Shown piece by piece: positions 51,565 to 60,610 of a stretch of 64,000 nt of DNA (position 1 is its first letter; the number at the start of each line of letters is the position of its first letter). This stretch comes from an uncultured Bacteroides sp. (GTDB lineage Bacteria; Bacteroidota; Bacteroidia; Bacteroidales; UBA932). The stretch is taken from NCBI GenBank assembly GCA_900546925.1, contig UREV01000010.1:20728-84727 (forward strand), read 5' to 3'. Both the position numbers and the translations under genes were made by a program. The notes beneath the pieces were generated by a model that was given only the letters and a program-made list of their open reading frames with translations, did not search any database and had not been told where the DNA came from.

Positions 51565-52721
51565 AAAGAGCCATATTGATTACAGGTGGTGCCGGCTTTA
51601 TCGGAAGCCATGTGGTGCGGTTGTTTGTGAATAAATACCCTGATTATCAGATTGTTAATCTGGATAAGCTGACTTATGCCGGAAACCTCGCAAACCTCCA
51701 TGACATTAAGGACAGACCGAACTATACTTTCGTTAAAGCCGATATCTGCGACTTCGAAACTGTCCGTAGGATTATTCGCCAGTATGAAGTGGACGGCATT
51801 ATCCATCTCGCTGCCGAGAGCCATGTGGACCGCTCTATAAAAGATCCGTTCACATTTGCCCAGACTAACGTGATGGGAACCTTGTCGATGCTTCAGGCTG
51901 CCAAAGACTACTGGGAAAGCCAGTCTGTACCATGGGTGGTAACCAAGGCTGACGGCGAGTCTGTGCCATGTCGCTTCTACCATATTTCTACTGACGAAGT
52001 GTATGGTGCTCTGGAACTTACAAATCCGGAAGGTGTGGCGTCCCCGTTTACGACCAAGGCCTCTTCGGACCATCATCACGCTTACGGAGACACATTCTTT
52101 ACCGAAGAAACAAAGTATAATCCCCATAGCCCATATAGCGCGGCGAAAGCGAGCTCAGACCATTTCGTGAGAGCGTTCCATGATACTTATGGCATGCCGA
52201 CGATTGTCACGAATTGTTCCAACAATTATGGTCCGTATCAGTTTCCCGAGAAGCTTATTCCGCTCTTTATAAACAATATACGTCACCGCAAGCCTCTCCC
52301 TGTATACGGAAAAGGAGAGAACGTTAGGGACTGGCTCTATGTGGAAGACCATGCCCGTGCCATAGATTTGATTTTCCATAAGGGAATACCTGCCTCTACT
52401 TATAATATCGGAGGATTCAATGAATGGAAAAACATAGACATCGTAAAAGTCCTTATTGCGACCACAGATCGCCTCTTGGGACGTAGTGAAAGCATTGACC
52501 TGGACCTAATTACGTATGTTACGGACCGCAAGGGACACGACATGCGGTACGCGATCGACTCTCGCAAGCTTCAGGCGGAGCTGGGTTGGGAGCCGAGCCT
52601 TCAGTTCGAGGAGGGAATCGAGAAAACCGTACGATGGTATCTGGATAATCAGGCTTGGCTGGACAATGTGACAAGCGGTGATTATCAGAAGTATTACGAA
52701 GGGATGTATGGAAAAGCGTAG
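51561..52721 (+). CDS. rfbB: dTDP-glucose 4,6-dehydratase
   Basis: 386 residues, slightly longer than the usual ~350 because of insertions near 130-180 (SQSVPWVVTKADGESVPC and HHAYGDTFF). TGGAGFIGSHVVR binds NAD. Catalytic ISTDEVYG and YSAAKASSDH (Tyr-x-x-x-Lys) follow, then NCSNNYGPYQFPEKLIP and ENVRDWLYVEDH. Second step of dTDP-rhamnose synthesis. Overlaps rfbD by 4 bases; translationally coupled. Confidence 0.95.
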   Translation: MKRAILITGGAGFIGSHVVRLFVNKYPDYQIVNLDKLTYAGNLANLHDIKDRPNYTFVKADICDFETVRRIIRQYEVDGIIHLAAESHVDRSIKDPFTFAQTNVMGTLSMLQAAKDYWESQSVPWVVTKADGESVPCRFYHISTDEVYGALELTNPEGVASPFTTKASSDHHHAYGDTFFTEETKYNPHSPYSAAKASSDHFVRAFHDTYGMPTIVTNCSNNYGPYQFPEKLIPLFINNIRHRKPLPVYGKGENVRDWLYVEDHARAIDLIFHKGIPASTYNIGGFNEWKNIDIVKVLIATTDRLLGRSESIDLDLITYVTDRKGHDMRYAIDSRKLQAELGWEPSLQFEEGIEKTVRWYLDNQAWLDNVTSGDYQKYYEGMYGKA

Positions 52722-52738
52722 TAATCTTTCCAAAAAAG

Positions 52739-52769
52739 TTTCGGAAGACGAAAAAAAACGCTAAATTTG
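52739..52769 (+). promoter_or_regulatory. promoter of pyrG
   Basis: TAAATTTG at 52762-52769 matches TAnnTTTG. A TTTC at 52739-52742, 19 bases upstream, approximates the -33 TTTG. The predicted leader is about 22 nt. Confidence 0.55.
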
Positions 52770-52797
52770 TACCCCTGTTAACGATAAACTAAGAAAT

Positions 52798-54432
52798 ATG
52801 AATACAAAATACGTCTTCGTAACAGGAGGTGTCGCATCCTCACTCGGAAAAGGAATCATTGCCGCATCATTGGCCAAACTCCTGCAGGCCAGAGGACTCA
52901 GAGTCACAATCCAGAAATTCGACCCGTACATCAACATTGACCCGGGCACACTTAATCCATACGAGCATGGCGAGTGCTATGTGACTGACGATGGTGCTGA
53001 GACAGACTTGGATTTGGGACATTATGAGAGATTCCTTGGCGTCCATATGACGAAGGCGAATAATGTTACCACCGGAAAGGTTTATTTCACTGTAATCAAT
53101 AAGGAGCGCGAGGGCGCATATCTCGGAAAGACTGTCCAGATTATTCCTCATATCACTGACGAGATCAAGAGGCGTATGCTTCTTCTCGGAAAGTCAGGCA
53201 AATTCGATGTGATCATCACAGAGGTCGGCGGTACTGTCGGCGATATGGAGTCACAGCCGTTCCTTGAGGCTATCAGACAGCTGCAGTGGGAGCTTCCTGA
53301 GGAGGACCTCGCAAGCATCCACCTTACATTGGTGCCTTACTTGAGAGCAGCCAAGGAGCTGAAAACCAAGCCGACACAGCACTCTGTACAGATGCTTCAG
53401 CAGGCCGGTGTACATCCTGACGTTATCGTTTGCCGTACTGAAAAGGAACTTACTCCCGATATCAGAAGAAAGGTGGCTCTGTTCTGTAACGTAAAGCCGG
53501 GCCACGTGATCCAGTCCATCGACGCTCCGTCCATTTACCAGGTTCCTATGAACATGGAAAGGGAGGGTCTCGATGAGATGATTCTGAATCATTTCCATAT
53601 CGAAAATCTTCCTGAGCCTAATTTTACAGAGCTCCAGGGTTTCTTGGATAGATTGTATCATCCTAAGCATCAGGTAGATATCGCACTTGTCGGCAAGTAT
53701 GTCGAGCTTCAGGACGCGTATAAGTCCATCCTCGAGTCGTTCGTCCATGCGGGCGCTGCCAATGAGTGTAAGGTCAATGTCCATACGTTTCAGAGTGAAT
53801 TCATCGATGCTTCCAATGTCGAGGAGAAAATCGGAAACATGGATGCTATTCTGGTCGCTCCTGGATTCGGTGAGCGTGGACTTGAAGGAAAAATCGCTGC
53901 CATCAAATATGCGCGTGAGCACAATGTTCCGTTCTTCGGAATCTGTCTCGGTATGCAGATGTGCGTAATCGAGTTCGCAAGAGACGTGCTGGGATTGAAG
54001 GAAGCTGCTTCGGCAGAGGTTAATCCTTCTACACCATATCCGGTAATCTCTCTCATGGAGGATCAGAAGAGCACTACGATAAAGGGCGGTACCATGCGTC
54101 TCGGTGCCTATGAGTGCAAACTCGACAAGGATTCTCTTGCATATAAGATTTATGGTAAGGAAATTATATCTGAGAGGCATAGACACAGATATGAGTTCAA
54201 TGGCGAATTCCTCGATCAGATGGAAGCTGCCGGACTTAAGGCTACCGGACGTAACCCTGAAACAGGCCTCGTGGAGATTGTGGAAATCCCTACACATCCG
54301 TTCTTTATCGGTGTCCAGTTCCACCCTGAATATAAGAGTACACCAGAAGTTCCGCAGCCGATTTTTGTGGCATTCGTAAAGGCTGCCATGAAGTATCGTG
54401 AACAGCGCGGCCTGGACGTGGATATCAAGTAA
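52798..54432 (+). CDS. pyrG: CTP synthase
   Basis: 544 residues. N-terminal synthetase: KYVFVTGGVASSLGKGIIAASLAKLL with the ATP loop, DPYINIDPGTLNPYEHGE, EVGGTVGDMESQPF. C-terminal class I glutamine amidotransferase: nucleophile Cys in FFGICLGMQM, and the His-x-Glu dyad in GVQFHPE. Makes CTP from UTP, glutamine and ATP. 10 bases before the next gene. Confidence 0.97.
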   Translation: MNTKYVFVTGGVASSLGKGIIAASLAKLLQARGLRVTIQKFDPYINIDPGTLNPYEHGECYVTDDGAETDLDLGHYERFLGVHMTKANNVTTGKVYFTVINKEREGAYLGKTVQIIPHITDEIKRRMLLLGKSGKFDVIITEVGGTVGDMESQPFLEAIRQLQWELPEEDLASIHLTLVPYLRAAKELKTKPTQHSVQMLQQAGVHPDVIVCRTEKELTPDIRRKVALFCNVKPGHVIQSIDAPSIYQVPMNMEREGLDEMILNHFHIENLPEPNFTELQGFLDRLYHPKHQVDIALVGKYVELQDAYKSILESFVHAGAANECKVNVHTFQSEFIDASNVEEKIGNMDAILVAPGFGERGLEGKIAAIKYAREHNVPFFGICLGMQMCVIEFARDVLGLKEAASAEVNPSTPYPVISLMEDQKSTTIKGGTMRLGAYECKLDKDSLAYKIYGKEIISERHRHRYEFNGEFLDQMEAAGLKATGRNPETGLVEIVEIPTHPFFIGVQFHPEYKSTPEVPQPIFVAFVKAAMKYREQRGLDVDIK

Positions 54433-54442
54433 ACTATTGTAT

Positions 54443-55216
54443 ATGAAGAAGTTCCTGCGTGTTATATTATGTGTTACTTTAGCATTGGCCCTGACCTTGT
54501 CATCTTGCGCGAATGCGAAAGTCAGACAGTACAGGCTGCAGGTGGTGAAGGAGTATCCTCACGACCGGGCTTCGTATACGCAGGGACTTTTCTTTTTTGG
54601 CGGTCAGATGTATGAGAGCACGGGCTTGAACGGCAAGTCCACGTTCAGAAAGGTGGATATCACTACCGGAAAGCCATTGTTCAGGCTTAATTTTGACCGT
54701 AGATATTTCTTGGAAGGATCTGTCGAAAAAGGCGGAAACATCTACATGCTCACGTGGCAGAACCAGGTGGCCTTCGTCTATGATGCAAAGACATTGAACT
54801 ACAAGTCGACATTCTCATATCCGCGCGAGGGATGGGGGCTTACGACAGACGGGAAGTCTCTGATCGCTAGCGACGGTACTTCCAATCTGTTTTTTCTCGA
54901 TGATAATTTCAAGACAGTGAAGACCTTGCCGGTGCGTATGGATGGTCGCCCTGTCCACTTCCTGAATGAGCTGGAATTTATAGACGGAAAGGTTTGGGCC
55001 AATGTCTATATGTCGGATCTGATAGTCATCATCGATCCTGCCAATGGTGCCGTGACGGGGGTTGTCGACTGTACAGGTCTTTTGCCGGATAAGCTGAAAT
55101 ATTCTGACACAGACGTACTTAACGGAATCGCTTATAATCCTGTAGACGGAAAGATTTATCTGACAGGCAAGAATTGGTGCCGACTCTATGAAGTTAAATT
55201 GGTGGAAGTACGTTAA
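54443..55216 (+). CDS. glutaminyl-peptide cyclotransferase (glutamine cyclotransferase) lipoprotein
   Basis: 257 residues from ATG 54443. Lipoprotein signal ending LSSCAN (Cys near 22). The rest is the plant/bacterial-type glutamine cyclotransferase five-bladed propeller: EYPHDRASYTQGLFF, LYESTGLNGKSTFRKVD-like segment, GWGLTTDGKSLIASDG, NELEFIDGKVWANVY, and VLNGIAYNPVDGKIYLTGK. Forms N-terminal pyroglutamate on exported peptides. Acts in the periplasm. Between pyrG and trmD. Confidence 0.88.
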   Translation: MKKFLRVILCVTLALALTLSSCANAKVRQYRLQVVKEYPHDRASYTQGLFFFGGQMYESTGLNGKSTFRKVDITTGKPLFRLNFDRRYFLEGSVEKGGNIYMLTWQNQVAFVYDAKTLNYKSTFSYPREGWGLTTDGKSLIASDGTSNLFFLDDNFKTVKTLPVRMDGRPVHFLNELEFIDGKVWANVYMSDLIVIIDPANGAVTGVVDCTGLLPDKLKYSDTDVLNGIAYNPVDGKIYLTGKNWCRLYEVKLVEVR

Positions 55217-55247
55217 TCGGTATGTCCACTTTAATCCGAAATACTAA

Positions 55248-55931
55248 ATGCGTATTGATATATTGACGGTTGTTCCTGAACTTCTCGAAAGTCCTCTCGG
55301 TTATTCCATCGTCGGAAGAGCCAGGAAGAAAGGGTTGGTGGAGATCAATGTCCACAATATCAGGAAATATGGCATAGGTTCCAGAAGCACTGTAGATGAC
55401 TATTGCTATGGCGGAGACGCAGGAATGGTCATGATGGTGGAGCCTGTTTTCAAAATGATAAACGAGTTGACTTCGGAGAGACATTATGATGAGATTATTT
55501 ATATGTCTCCTGATGGTGAGCAGCTTACGCAGGGTATCTCGAATCAGCTTTCGCTGAAAGAGAACATCATAATTCTTTGCGGCCATTATAAGGGAATCGA
55601 TGAGAGAATCAGAGAACATCTCATAACCAGGGAAATCTCAGTAGGGGATTACGTGGTAAGCGGCGGCGAAATTCCTGCTGCTTTGTTGGCTGATTCTATC
55701 GTCAGACTTATTCCAGGAGCGTTGACTGATGAAACATCTGCCCTAAGCGACAGTTTTCAGGATGGACTTGTTTCGCCTCCTGTCTATACGCGTCCGGCGG
55801 AATTCAACGGCTGGAAAGTTCCGGATGTTCTTCTGAGCGGTAATCCCAAGCTGATTCAGGACTGGCAGATGCAACAGGCAGTGGAGCGCACCAAAAAGTT
55901 GCGGCCTTATCTTTTAAAAGACAATAAGTAA
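55248..55931 (+). CDS. trmD: tRNA (guanine37-N1)-methyltransferase
   Basis: 227 residues, SPOUT fold. MRIDILTVVPELLESPL, YGGDAGMVMMVEPV, IILCGHYKGIDERI (trefoil-knot SAM site), EISVGDYVVSGGEIPAALL, and LVSPPVYTRPAEFNGWKVPDVLLSGN. Methylates G37 in tRNA to prevent frameshifting. It is not beside rpsP-rimM-rplS as in many bacteria; that separation is common in Bacteroidota. Confidence 0.96.
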   Translation: MRIDILTVVPELLESPLGYSIVGRARKKGLVEINVHNIRKYGIGSRSTVDDYCYGGDAGMVMMVEPVFKMINELTSERHYDEIIYMSPDGEQLTQGISNQLSLKENIIILCGHYKGIDERIREHLITREISVGDYVVSGGEIPAALLADSIVRLIPGALTDETSALSDSFQDGLVSPPVYTRPAEFNGWKVPDVLLSGNPKLIQDWQMQQAVERTKKLRPYLLKDNK

Positions 55932-55938
55932 ACTTTTT

Positions 55939-55969
55939 TTTGCAGTTATGAAAAAAGTGACTAAATTTG
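55939..55969 (+). promoter_or_regulatory. promoter of a candidate small RNA
   Basis: TTTG at 55939-55942 and TAAATTTG at 55962-55969 are 19 bases apart, a full match to the Bacteroidota consensus. It starts 7 bases after the trmD stop. The sequence over the -7 box reads GTGACTAAA, the same nine bases as two copies of the LytTR-upstream repeat. Confidence 0.65.
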
Positions 55970-55975
55970 CAAACG

Positions 55976-56122
55976 AAAAGATAAAACGTTAAAAGATTTT
56001 TTTAAATCGTTTGCCCGTGACGGGTCGCTAACCAACAAAAAAGTCAACCTTATTTTCTTAGAGGTGTAACACACAAAAACTATAGATATGTAGGACCAGC
56101 AGTGATGCTGGTCTTTCATTTT
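55976..56122 (+). ncRNA. candidate small RNA or short leader transcript
   Basis: A good promoter (55939-55969) and an intrinsic terminator (56094-56122) bound about 147 bases without a plausible ORF. Possible internal structure: GATTT/AAATC hairpin, CCCG-TGA-CGGG hairpin near 56012, and a GTGT/ACAC pair near 56065. It does not show the conserved SRP RNA loop, tmRNA tag or 6S-like end pairing. I do not recognise the family. It could be an attenuator leader for the DUF349 gene downstream, but that gene has its own -7 box beyond the terminator. Confidence 0.45.
56094..56122 (+). terminator. intrinsic terminator of the candidate small RNA
   Basis: GACCAGCA (56094-56101) pairs perfectly with TGCTGGTC (56106-56113) around a four-base GTGA loop, followed by TTTCATTTT. 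Confidence 0.78.
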
Positions 56123-56174
56123 ATATGGTGGTTCATTTTTGTGTTAAAATGCTGATTTTATAGGGATTTATTCA

Positions 56175-56182
56175 TATATTTG
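56175..56182 (+). promoter_or_regulatory. -7 box of the DUF349 gene
   Basis: TATATTTG matches TAnnTTTG, 62 bases before the ATG at 56245. No -33 TTG at the usual distance. Confidence 0.45.
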
Positions 56183-56244
56183 TAGAATTGAATCCCATTG
56201 TGCGGATTCTATAGCTTTTTTACAAACAGAAACTCTTGCTAATT

Positions 56245-58047
56245 ATGAGTGAAGAATTGAAACCTGGTGCAGAAACGACACCAGATGTACTTGAAGGAGC
56301 CGAGGTGGCAACACCAGAGGTCCAGGAAGAAACAACACCGAACTACGCTGAAATGTCTCTTGCGGAATTATCGCAACAGTTTGAGACTCTTTCAGAAAGC
56401 GAGGACAGAATGAAAAAATCTAAAGAGGCTGAGGCGATCAAGGCCGCTTTCTACAAGCGTCTTTCTAAGGAGAAGGCTGCAGCAGGTATGGAAGCTTCAG
56501 AAGAAACTTCTGAAAACGAAGCACCTGAGGTAGAGGAGACAACTGAAGAAAAATCAGAGCTTCAGAATCCTTTCGCGGTTTTGGAAAATGGATTCAAGAC
56601 AATATATGCCAAATATAAGAAGGAACGTGCTGAATTCAATAGGCAGCAGGAACAGGAGCGTGAGGACAATCTTGCCAAGAAACAGGCGGTTATCGATGAA
56701 TTGAAAGCTCTTGTGGAGAAGCAGGATGATTTGGGAACAGCCTTCCCAGCATTCCGTGAACTCCAGGCACGTTGGAGAGCTATCGGCCAGGTTCCTGTCC
56801 AGAATTTCAGAAACTTGAACGATACTTATCAGTTCTATGTAGAGCAGTTCTATGATAAGGTTCAGATTAACAGAGATTTGCGTGATCTTGACTTTAAGAA
56901 GAATCTTGAGGCTAAGGAGCAATTCTGCCAGAAAGCTGAAGAATTGTCAGAGGACGAGAATGTTGTGGACGCATTCAAGGAGCTCCAGAAACTTCATGAG
57001 CAGTGGAAAGAGTTCGGACCTGTGGCCAAGGAATTCCGTGACCAGATTTGGGACAGATTCAAGGCTGCTACAGCTGTCATCAACAAGAAATATCAGGCAT
57101 ATTTCGAAGCTCAGAAATCCAAGCAGGCTGAAAACTTGGTAGCGAAGACTGCTCTTTGTGAGAAAGTGGAAGCCATCGCAAATAAGGAAGATATTAAGTC
57201 ATCCAACGAGTGGAATGCCCTTTCTAAAGAGATCGAGGATATTCAGAAAGAATGGAAGACTATAGGTTTCGCATCCAAGAAGGACAACCAGAAGGTTTAC
57301 GACAGATTCCGCGCTGCATGCGACAAGTTCTTCGCCAAGAAGAGGGATTTCTATGTTCAGTTCAAGGATAATATGAACGAGAATCTGGAAAAGAAACTCG
57401 CCATTATCACTGAAGCAGAGGCATTGAAAAACAGCACAGAATGGAAGGCGACAGCCGACAAACTCATTGAGCTTCAGGCTCGTTGGAAAGAAATCGGTGC
57501 CGTTCCGCGCAAGAAATCAGAGCAGCTTTGGAAGCGTTTCCGCGCAGCTTGCGACGAGTTCTTCGAGGCTCGCGACAAGAACGCCGCACCTAACAATTAT
57601 GCCGGAAATCTCCGCGCAAAGAAAGCTCTCATAGAAGAGATCAATGCTTATGTTTCCTCTGGAGATGCAGCTGCTGATGCTGAGGCATTCAAAGCGTTCG
57701 AAGAGAAGTGGCAGAGCATAGGCTTCGTTCCGATTAAAGAGAAAGACAAGATCGGAAAGGCTTATCGTGAGGCTATGAACTCCAAGTTCCACAACTCGAA
57801 ATCCAATAGAGGAAATTCAGGCAGAGGCGGTGCAGGCAAGTCTGAGAAAGATCGTCTTATCCAGAAGTATAACAAACTTCAGCAGGACATTGATACCTAT
57901 GAGAACAACATAGGCTTCTTCGCCATGTCCAAGAACTCCCAGCCACTTATCAAGCAGATGCAGGACAGAATCGAAGAATCCAAGAAACAGCTTAAGGACT
58001 TGGAGGCTCAGATTCACGCCCTCGAAACAGCAGAAGACAAGCAGTAA
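56245..58047 (+). CDS. DUF349 repeat protein
   Basis: 600 residues from ATG 56245; no signal peptide. The first ~115 residues are acidic and low-complexity. Then five DUF349 repeats of about 70 residues follow, each with a Trp-x-x-Ile/Phe-Gly signature (ARWRAIGQVP, EQWKEFGPV, KEWKTIGFAS, ARWKEIGAVP, EKWQSIGFVP) and a RFRAACDKFF-like helix. A Gly/Asn/Arg-rich linker and a C-terminal coiled coil (SKKQLKDLEAQIHALE) end it. Highly charged, cytoplasmic. Function not established. 12 bases before yidC. Confidence 0.88.
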   Translation: MSEELKPGAETTPDVLEGAEVATPEVQEETTPNYAEMSLAELSQQFETLSESEDRMKKSKEAEAIKAAFYKRLSKEKAAAGMEASEETSENEAPEVEETTEEKSELQNPFAVLENGFKTIYAKYKKERAEFNRQQEQEREDNLAKKQAVIDELKALVEKQDDLGTAFPAFRELQARWRAIGQVPVQNFRNLNDTYQFYVEQFYDKVQINRDLRDLDFKKNLEAKEQFCQKAEELSEDENVVDAFKELQKLHEQWKEFGPVAKEFRDQIWDRFKAATAVINKKYQAYFEAQKSKQAENLVAKTALCEKVEAIANKEDIKSSNEWNALSKEIEDIQKEWKTIGFASKKDNQKVYDRFRAACDKFFAKKRDFYVQFKDNMNENLEKKLAIITEAEALKNSTEWKATADKLIELQARWKEIGAVPRKKSEQLWKRFRAACDEFFEARDKNAAPNNYAGNLRAKKALIEEINAYVSSGDAAADAEAFKAFEEKWQSIGFVPIKEKDKIGKAYREAMNSKFHNSKSNRGNSGRGGAGKSEKDRLIQKYNKLQQDIDTYENNIGFFAMSKNSQPLIKQMQDRIEESKKQLKDLEAQIHALETAEDKQ

Positions 58048-58059
58048 CTTTAAATATTG

Positions 58060-59940
58060 ATGAATAAGAATACAATTATCGGATTCATACTCATAGGTAT
58101 CACACTTTTCGGATTTACATGGTACCAGTCTAAAGAGTATGAAAAACAAGTCGCGTATCAGGCTCAGGTGGATTCTATAGTAAGAGCTGAGCGCGCAGCG
58201 CAGTACATTGCAGACAGTATCGCAGGAAGACTTCCTGTAGCAGATACATTGGCGGGAGGTGCCCGTCCGGTTTACGAAGCACCAGTGGCGATTTATAAGG
58301 ATTCTCTTCTGGAGGCTGCACACAGCGGACAGGAGTCTATTTATACTATTGCCAATGATAAGATAGAGGTGGCCTTCACCACGAAGGGTGCACAGCCATA
58401 TTCGGTTAAGGTTCAGAACTATAGGACTTATGATTCTACAGACCTTTATCTCTTCAAACCGGGTAACAGTGAGATGGGTATCGGTATCTATACCGGAGAA
58501 AACATCAATACTAAAGACTTCGTTTTCCAGCTCACTGAGAAGACCGATTCATCCATCGTGATGCGTCTGCCGTTCAGAAACGGAGGTTATATCCAGCAGA
58601 AATATACATTGAGGCCTGGTACTTTCGTGGTAAGCAATGAACTTTCATTCATAGGTATGGAGGGTGTCATCCCGAGAAACGTGTCATACTACGATTTCGA
58701 CTGGGATGTGACCATTCCGAGAATGGAGAAAGGCTACAAGAACGAGGTTCAGTACTCTAAAGTGGACTACTACTTCGGCGGAGACAAGAAACCTGAAGAG
58801 ATCGGACGAGGAAGAAATGCTGACAAACGTATTGAGAACCGTGTAGAGTGGTTCGCATTCCAGCAGCAGTTCTTCTCAGCCATCATGAGACCTGTAAACC
58901 AGTTCGCTTCAGGTGAACTCGCGATTAACTTCATAGAAGAAGACAATCCTTCTCATAATCTTATGGACTGCGCCGCCAAGATGCGCGGAGATTTCAAAGT
59001 CTCTAACAACGTGGTGATTAACAACGAGTTCTATTTCGGACCTAACCACTACAAAACATTGAAATCCTATGGCCAGAAATACGAGAAGATCATTCCGCTC
59101 GGCGGTTGGATGGTCGGCTGGTTCACCAAATGGGTGATTATCCCGCTGTTCGACTTCTTGCATAAGTTCATCTCGAACTTCGGTATCATTATTTTGCTCA
59201 TGACATTGTTCATCAAGATAGTAGTGCTTCCGTTCGCATACAAGTCATACTCATCTTCTGCCAAGATGCAGGCTCTCAAGCCAGAAATGGATAAGCTCAA
59301 TGCCAAGTATCCTAAGCAGGAAGATGCTCTGAAGAAACAGCAGGCGACCATGGATCTTTACAAACGTGCAGGAGTGAACCCTATGGGAGGATGCCTTCCT
59401 ATGTTGCTCCAGTTGCCTATCCTCTGGGCGATGTTCCGCTTCTTCCCTGCATCCATCGAGTTGCGTCAGCAGCCTTTCCTGTGGGCCGATGACCTTAGTG
59501 CATACGATACCATTCCGCTCTTGGATTTCGGTACCAGAATCCCGCTCCTCGGAGACCATATTTCGCTGTTCGCGCTCCTTATGGCCGTGTCAATGTTCCT
59601 CTACTCGAAGATAACCACTCAGGGACAGATGTCATCCAATGACCCGAATACTGCTTCAATGCGTTTCATGAGCGTTTGGATGATGCCTATCATGATGTTC
59701 TTCATCTGTAACAGCCTTTCTTCAGGACTTACATATTACTACTTGCTCTCAAACCTCATTACTATGATTGAGACTTGGATAATAAAGAAGTTCTTCGTAC
59801 GTCCGGAAGATGTGCTTGCGAAACTGAAAGCTTCAGAGGGAAAGCCACAGCCTAAGAGCAAATGGCAGCAGCGTCTTGAAGAAGCTCAGAAGATGCAGCG
59901 TCAGATGATGAAAGAGCAGGAAAAGAAAGGAAGAAGATAA
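58060..59940 (+). CDS. yidC: membrane protein insertase YidC
   Basis: 626 residues from ATG 58060. N-terminal membrane helix (TIIGFILIGITLFGFTWY), then a large periplasmic beta-sandwich domain (about 90-340). The conserved insertase core has helices at about 365-395 (FGIIILLMTLFIKIVVLPFAYKSY region), 445-460 (PMGGCLPMLLQLPILWAMF), and 500-570. A basic C-terminal tail (QRQMMKEQEKKGRR) contacts ribosomes. Inserts proteins in the inner membrane with or without Sec. Confidence 0.96.
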   Translation: MNKNTIIGFILIGITLFGFTWYQSKEYEKQVAYQAQVDSIVRAERAAQYIADSIAGRLPVADTLAGGARPVYEAPVAIYKDSLLEAAHSGQESIYTIANDKIEVAFTTKGAQPYSVKVQNYRTYDSTDLYLFKPGNSEMGIGIYTGENINTKDFVFQLTEKTDSSIVMRLPFRNGGYIQQKYTLRPGTFVVSNELSFIGMEGVIPRNVSYYDFDWDVTIPRMEKGYKNEVQYSKVDYYFGGDKKPEEIGRGRNADKRIENRVEWFAFQQQFFSAIMRPVNQFASGELAINFIEEDNPSHNLMDCAAKMRGDFKVSNNVVINNEFYFGPNHYKTLKSYGQKYEKIIPLGGWMVGWFTKWVIIPLFDFLHKFISNFGIIILLMTLFIKIVVLPFAYKSYSSSAKMQALKPEMDKLNAKYPKQEDALKKQQATMDLYKRAGVNPMGGCLPMLLQLPILWAMFRFFPASIELRQQPFLWADDLSAYDTIPLLDFGTRIPLLGDHISLFALLMAVSMFLYSKITTQGQMSSNDPNTASMRFMSVWMMPIMMFFICNSLSSGLTYYYLLSNLITMIETWIIKKFFVRPEDVLAKLKASEGKPQPKSKWQQRLEEAQKMQRQMMKEQEKKGRR

Positions 59941-59950
59941 TCTAACAGTT

Positions 59951-60610
59951 ATGTCGATAGCATCGAAAATAACAGAATTGCATAATGAACTGCCACAGGA
60001 CGTAAAGCTTGTGGCAGTTTCCAAATTCCACCCGTCAGAATGTGTGATGGAGGCGTACAATGCCGGACAACGTCTGTTTGGCGAGAATCGTCCTCAGGAG
60101 TTTGCCATGAAATGCAAAGAACTGCCGCAGGACATCCAGTGGCACTTCATCGGCCATTTGCAGACCAATAAACTGAAACTTGTGCTCCCTTACGCCTATA
60201 TGGTCCAGTCCGTGGATTCACTCCATCTCTTGGAAGATATTGAGAAGTGGGGAAGTATCAACGATAAAGTTATACGAGTGCTTCTCGAACTCCATCTCGG
60301 AGCCGAGGAAACCAAACATGGCCTTACTGAAGACGAGATTACCGAGATTCTGAATTCTGTATCCAAGTATCCTCATGTCCGTTTCTGCGGAATCATGGGA
60401 ATGGCTACCAATACGGATGATGAATCTGTAGTACGTGCTGATTTCGAGCATATTGCAGTTCTTAGACAACGTCTCGTAGCATCCCATCCGGAACTTCCTG
60501 ATTTCAAGGAACTTTCCATTGGCATGTCACAGGATTACAAGATAGCGATAGAATGCGGAGCGACGATAGTCCGTATCGGTTCAGATATTTTCGGACCGAG
60601 AGAATATTAA
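59951..60610 (+). CDS. YggS-family pyridoxal-phosphate homeostasis protein
   Basis: 219 residues, alanine-racemase-like TIM barrel. The PLP lysine is Lys25 in KLVAVSKFHP. FGENRPQEFAMK, WHFIGHLQTNK, GIMGMATNTDD, and LSIGMSQDYKIAIECGATIVRIGSDIFG are conserved. It buffers PLP rather than catalysing a reaction. The 3' end overlaps the convergent lpxB gene by 4 bases. Confidence 0.94.
   Translation: MSIASKITELHNELPQDVKLVAVSKFHPSECVMEAYNAGQRLFGENRPQEFAMKCKELPQDIQWHFIGHLQTNKLKLVLPYAYMVQSVDSLHLLEDIEKWGSINDKVIRVLLELHLGAEETKHGLTEDEITEILNSVSKYPHVRFCGIMGMATNTDDESVVRADFEHIAVLRQRLVASHPELPDFKELSIGMSQDYKIAIECGATIVRIGSDIFGPREY

Noticed and set aside
55948..55992. 14-codon frame (MKKVTKFANEKIKR) after trmD, as a leader peptide
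   Set aside because: Its ATG is upstream of the predicted transcription start and the -7 box lies inside it, so it would not be on the small transcript.
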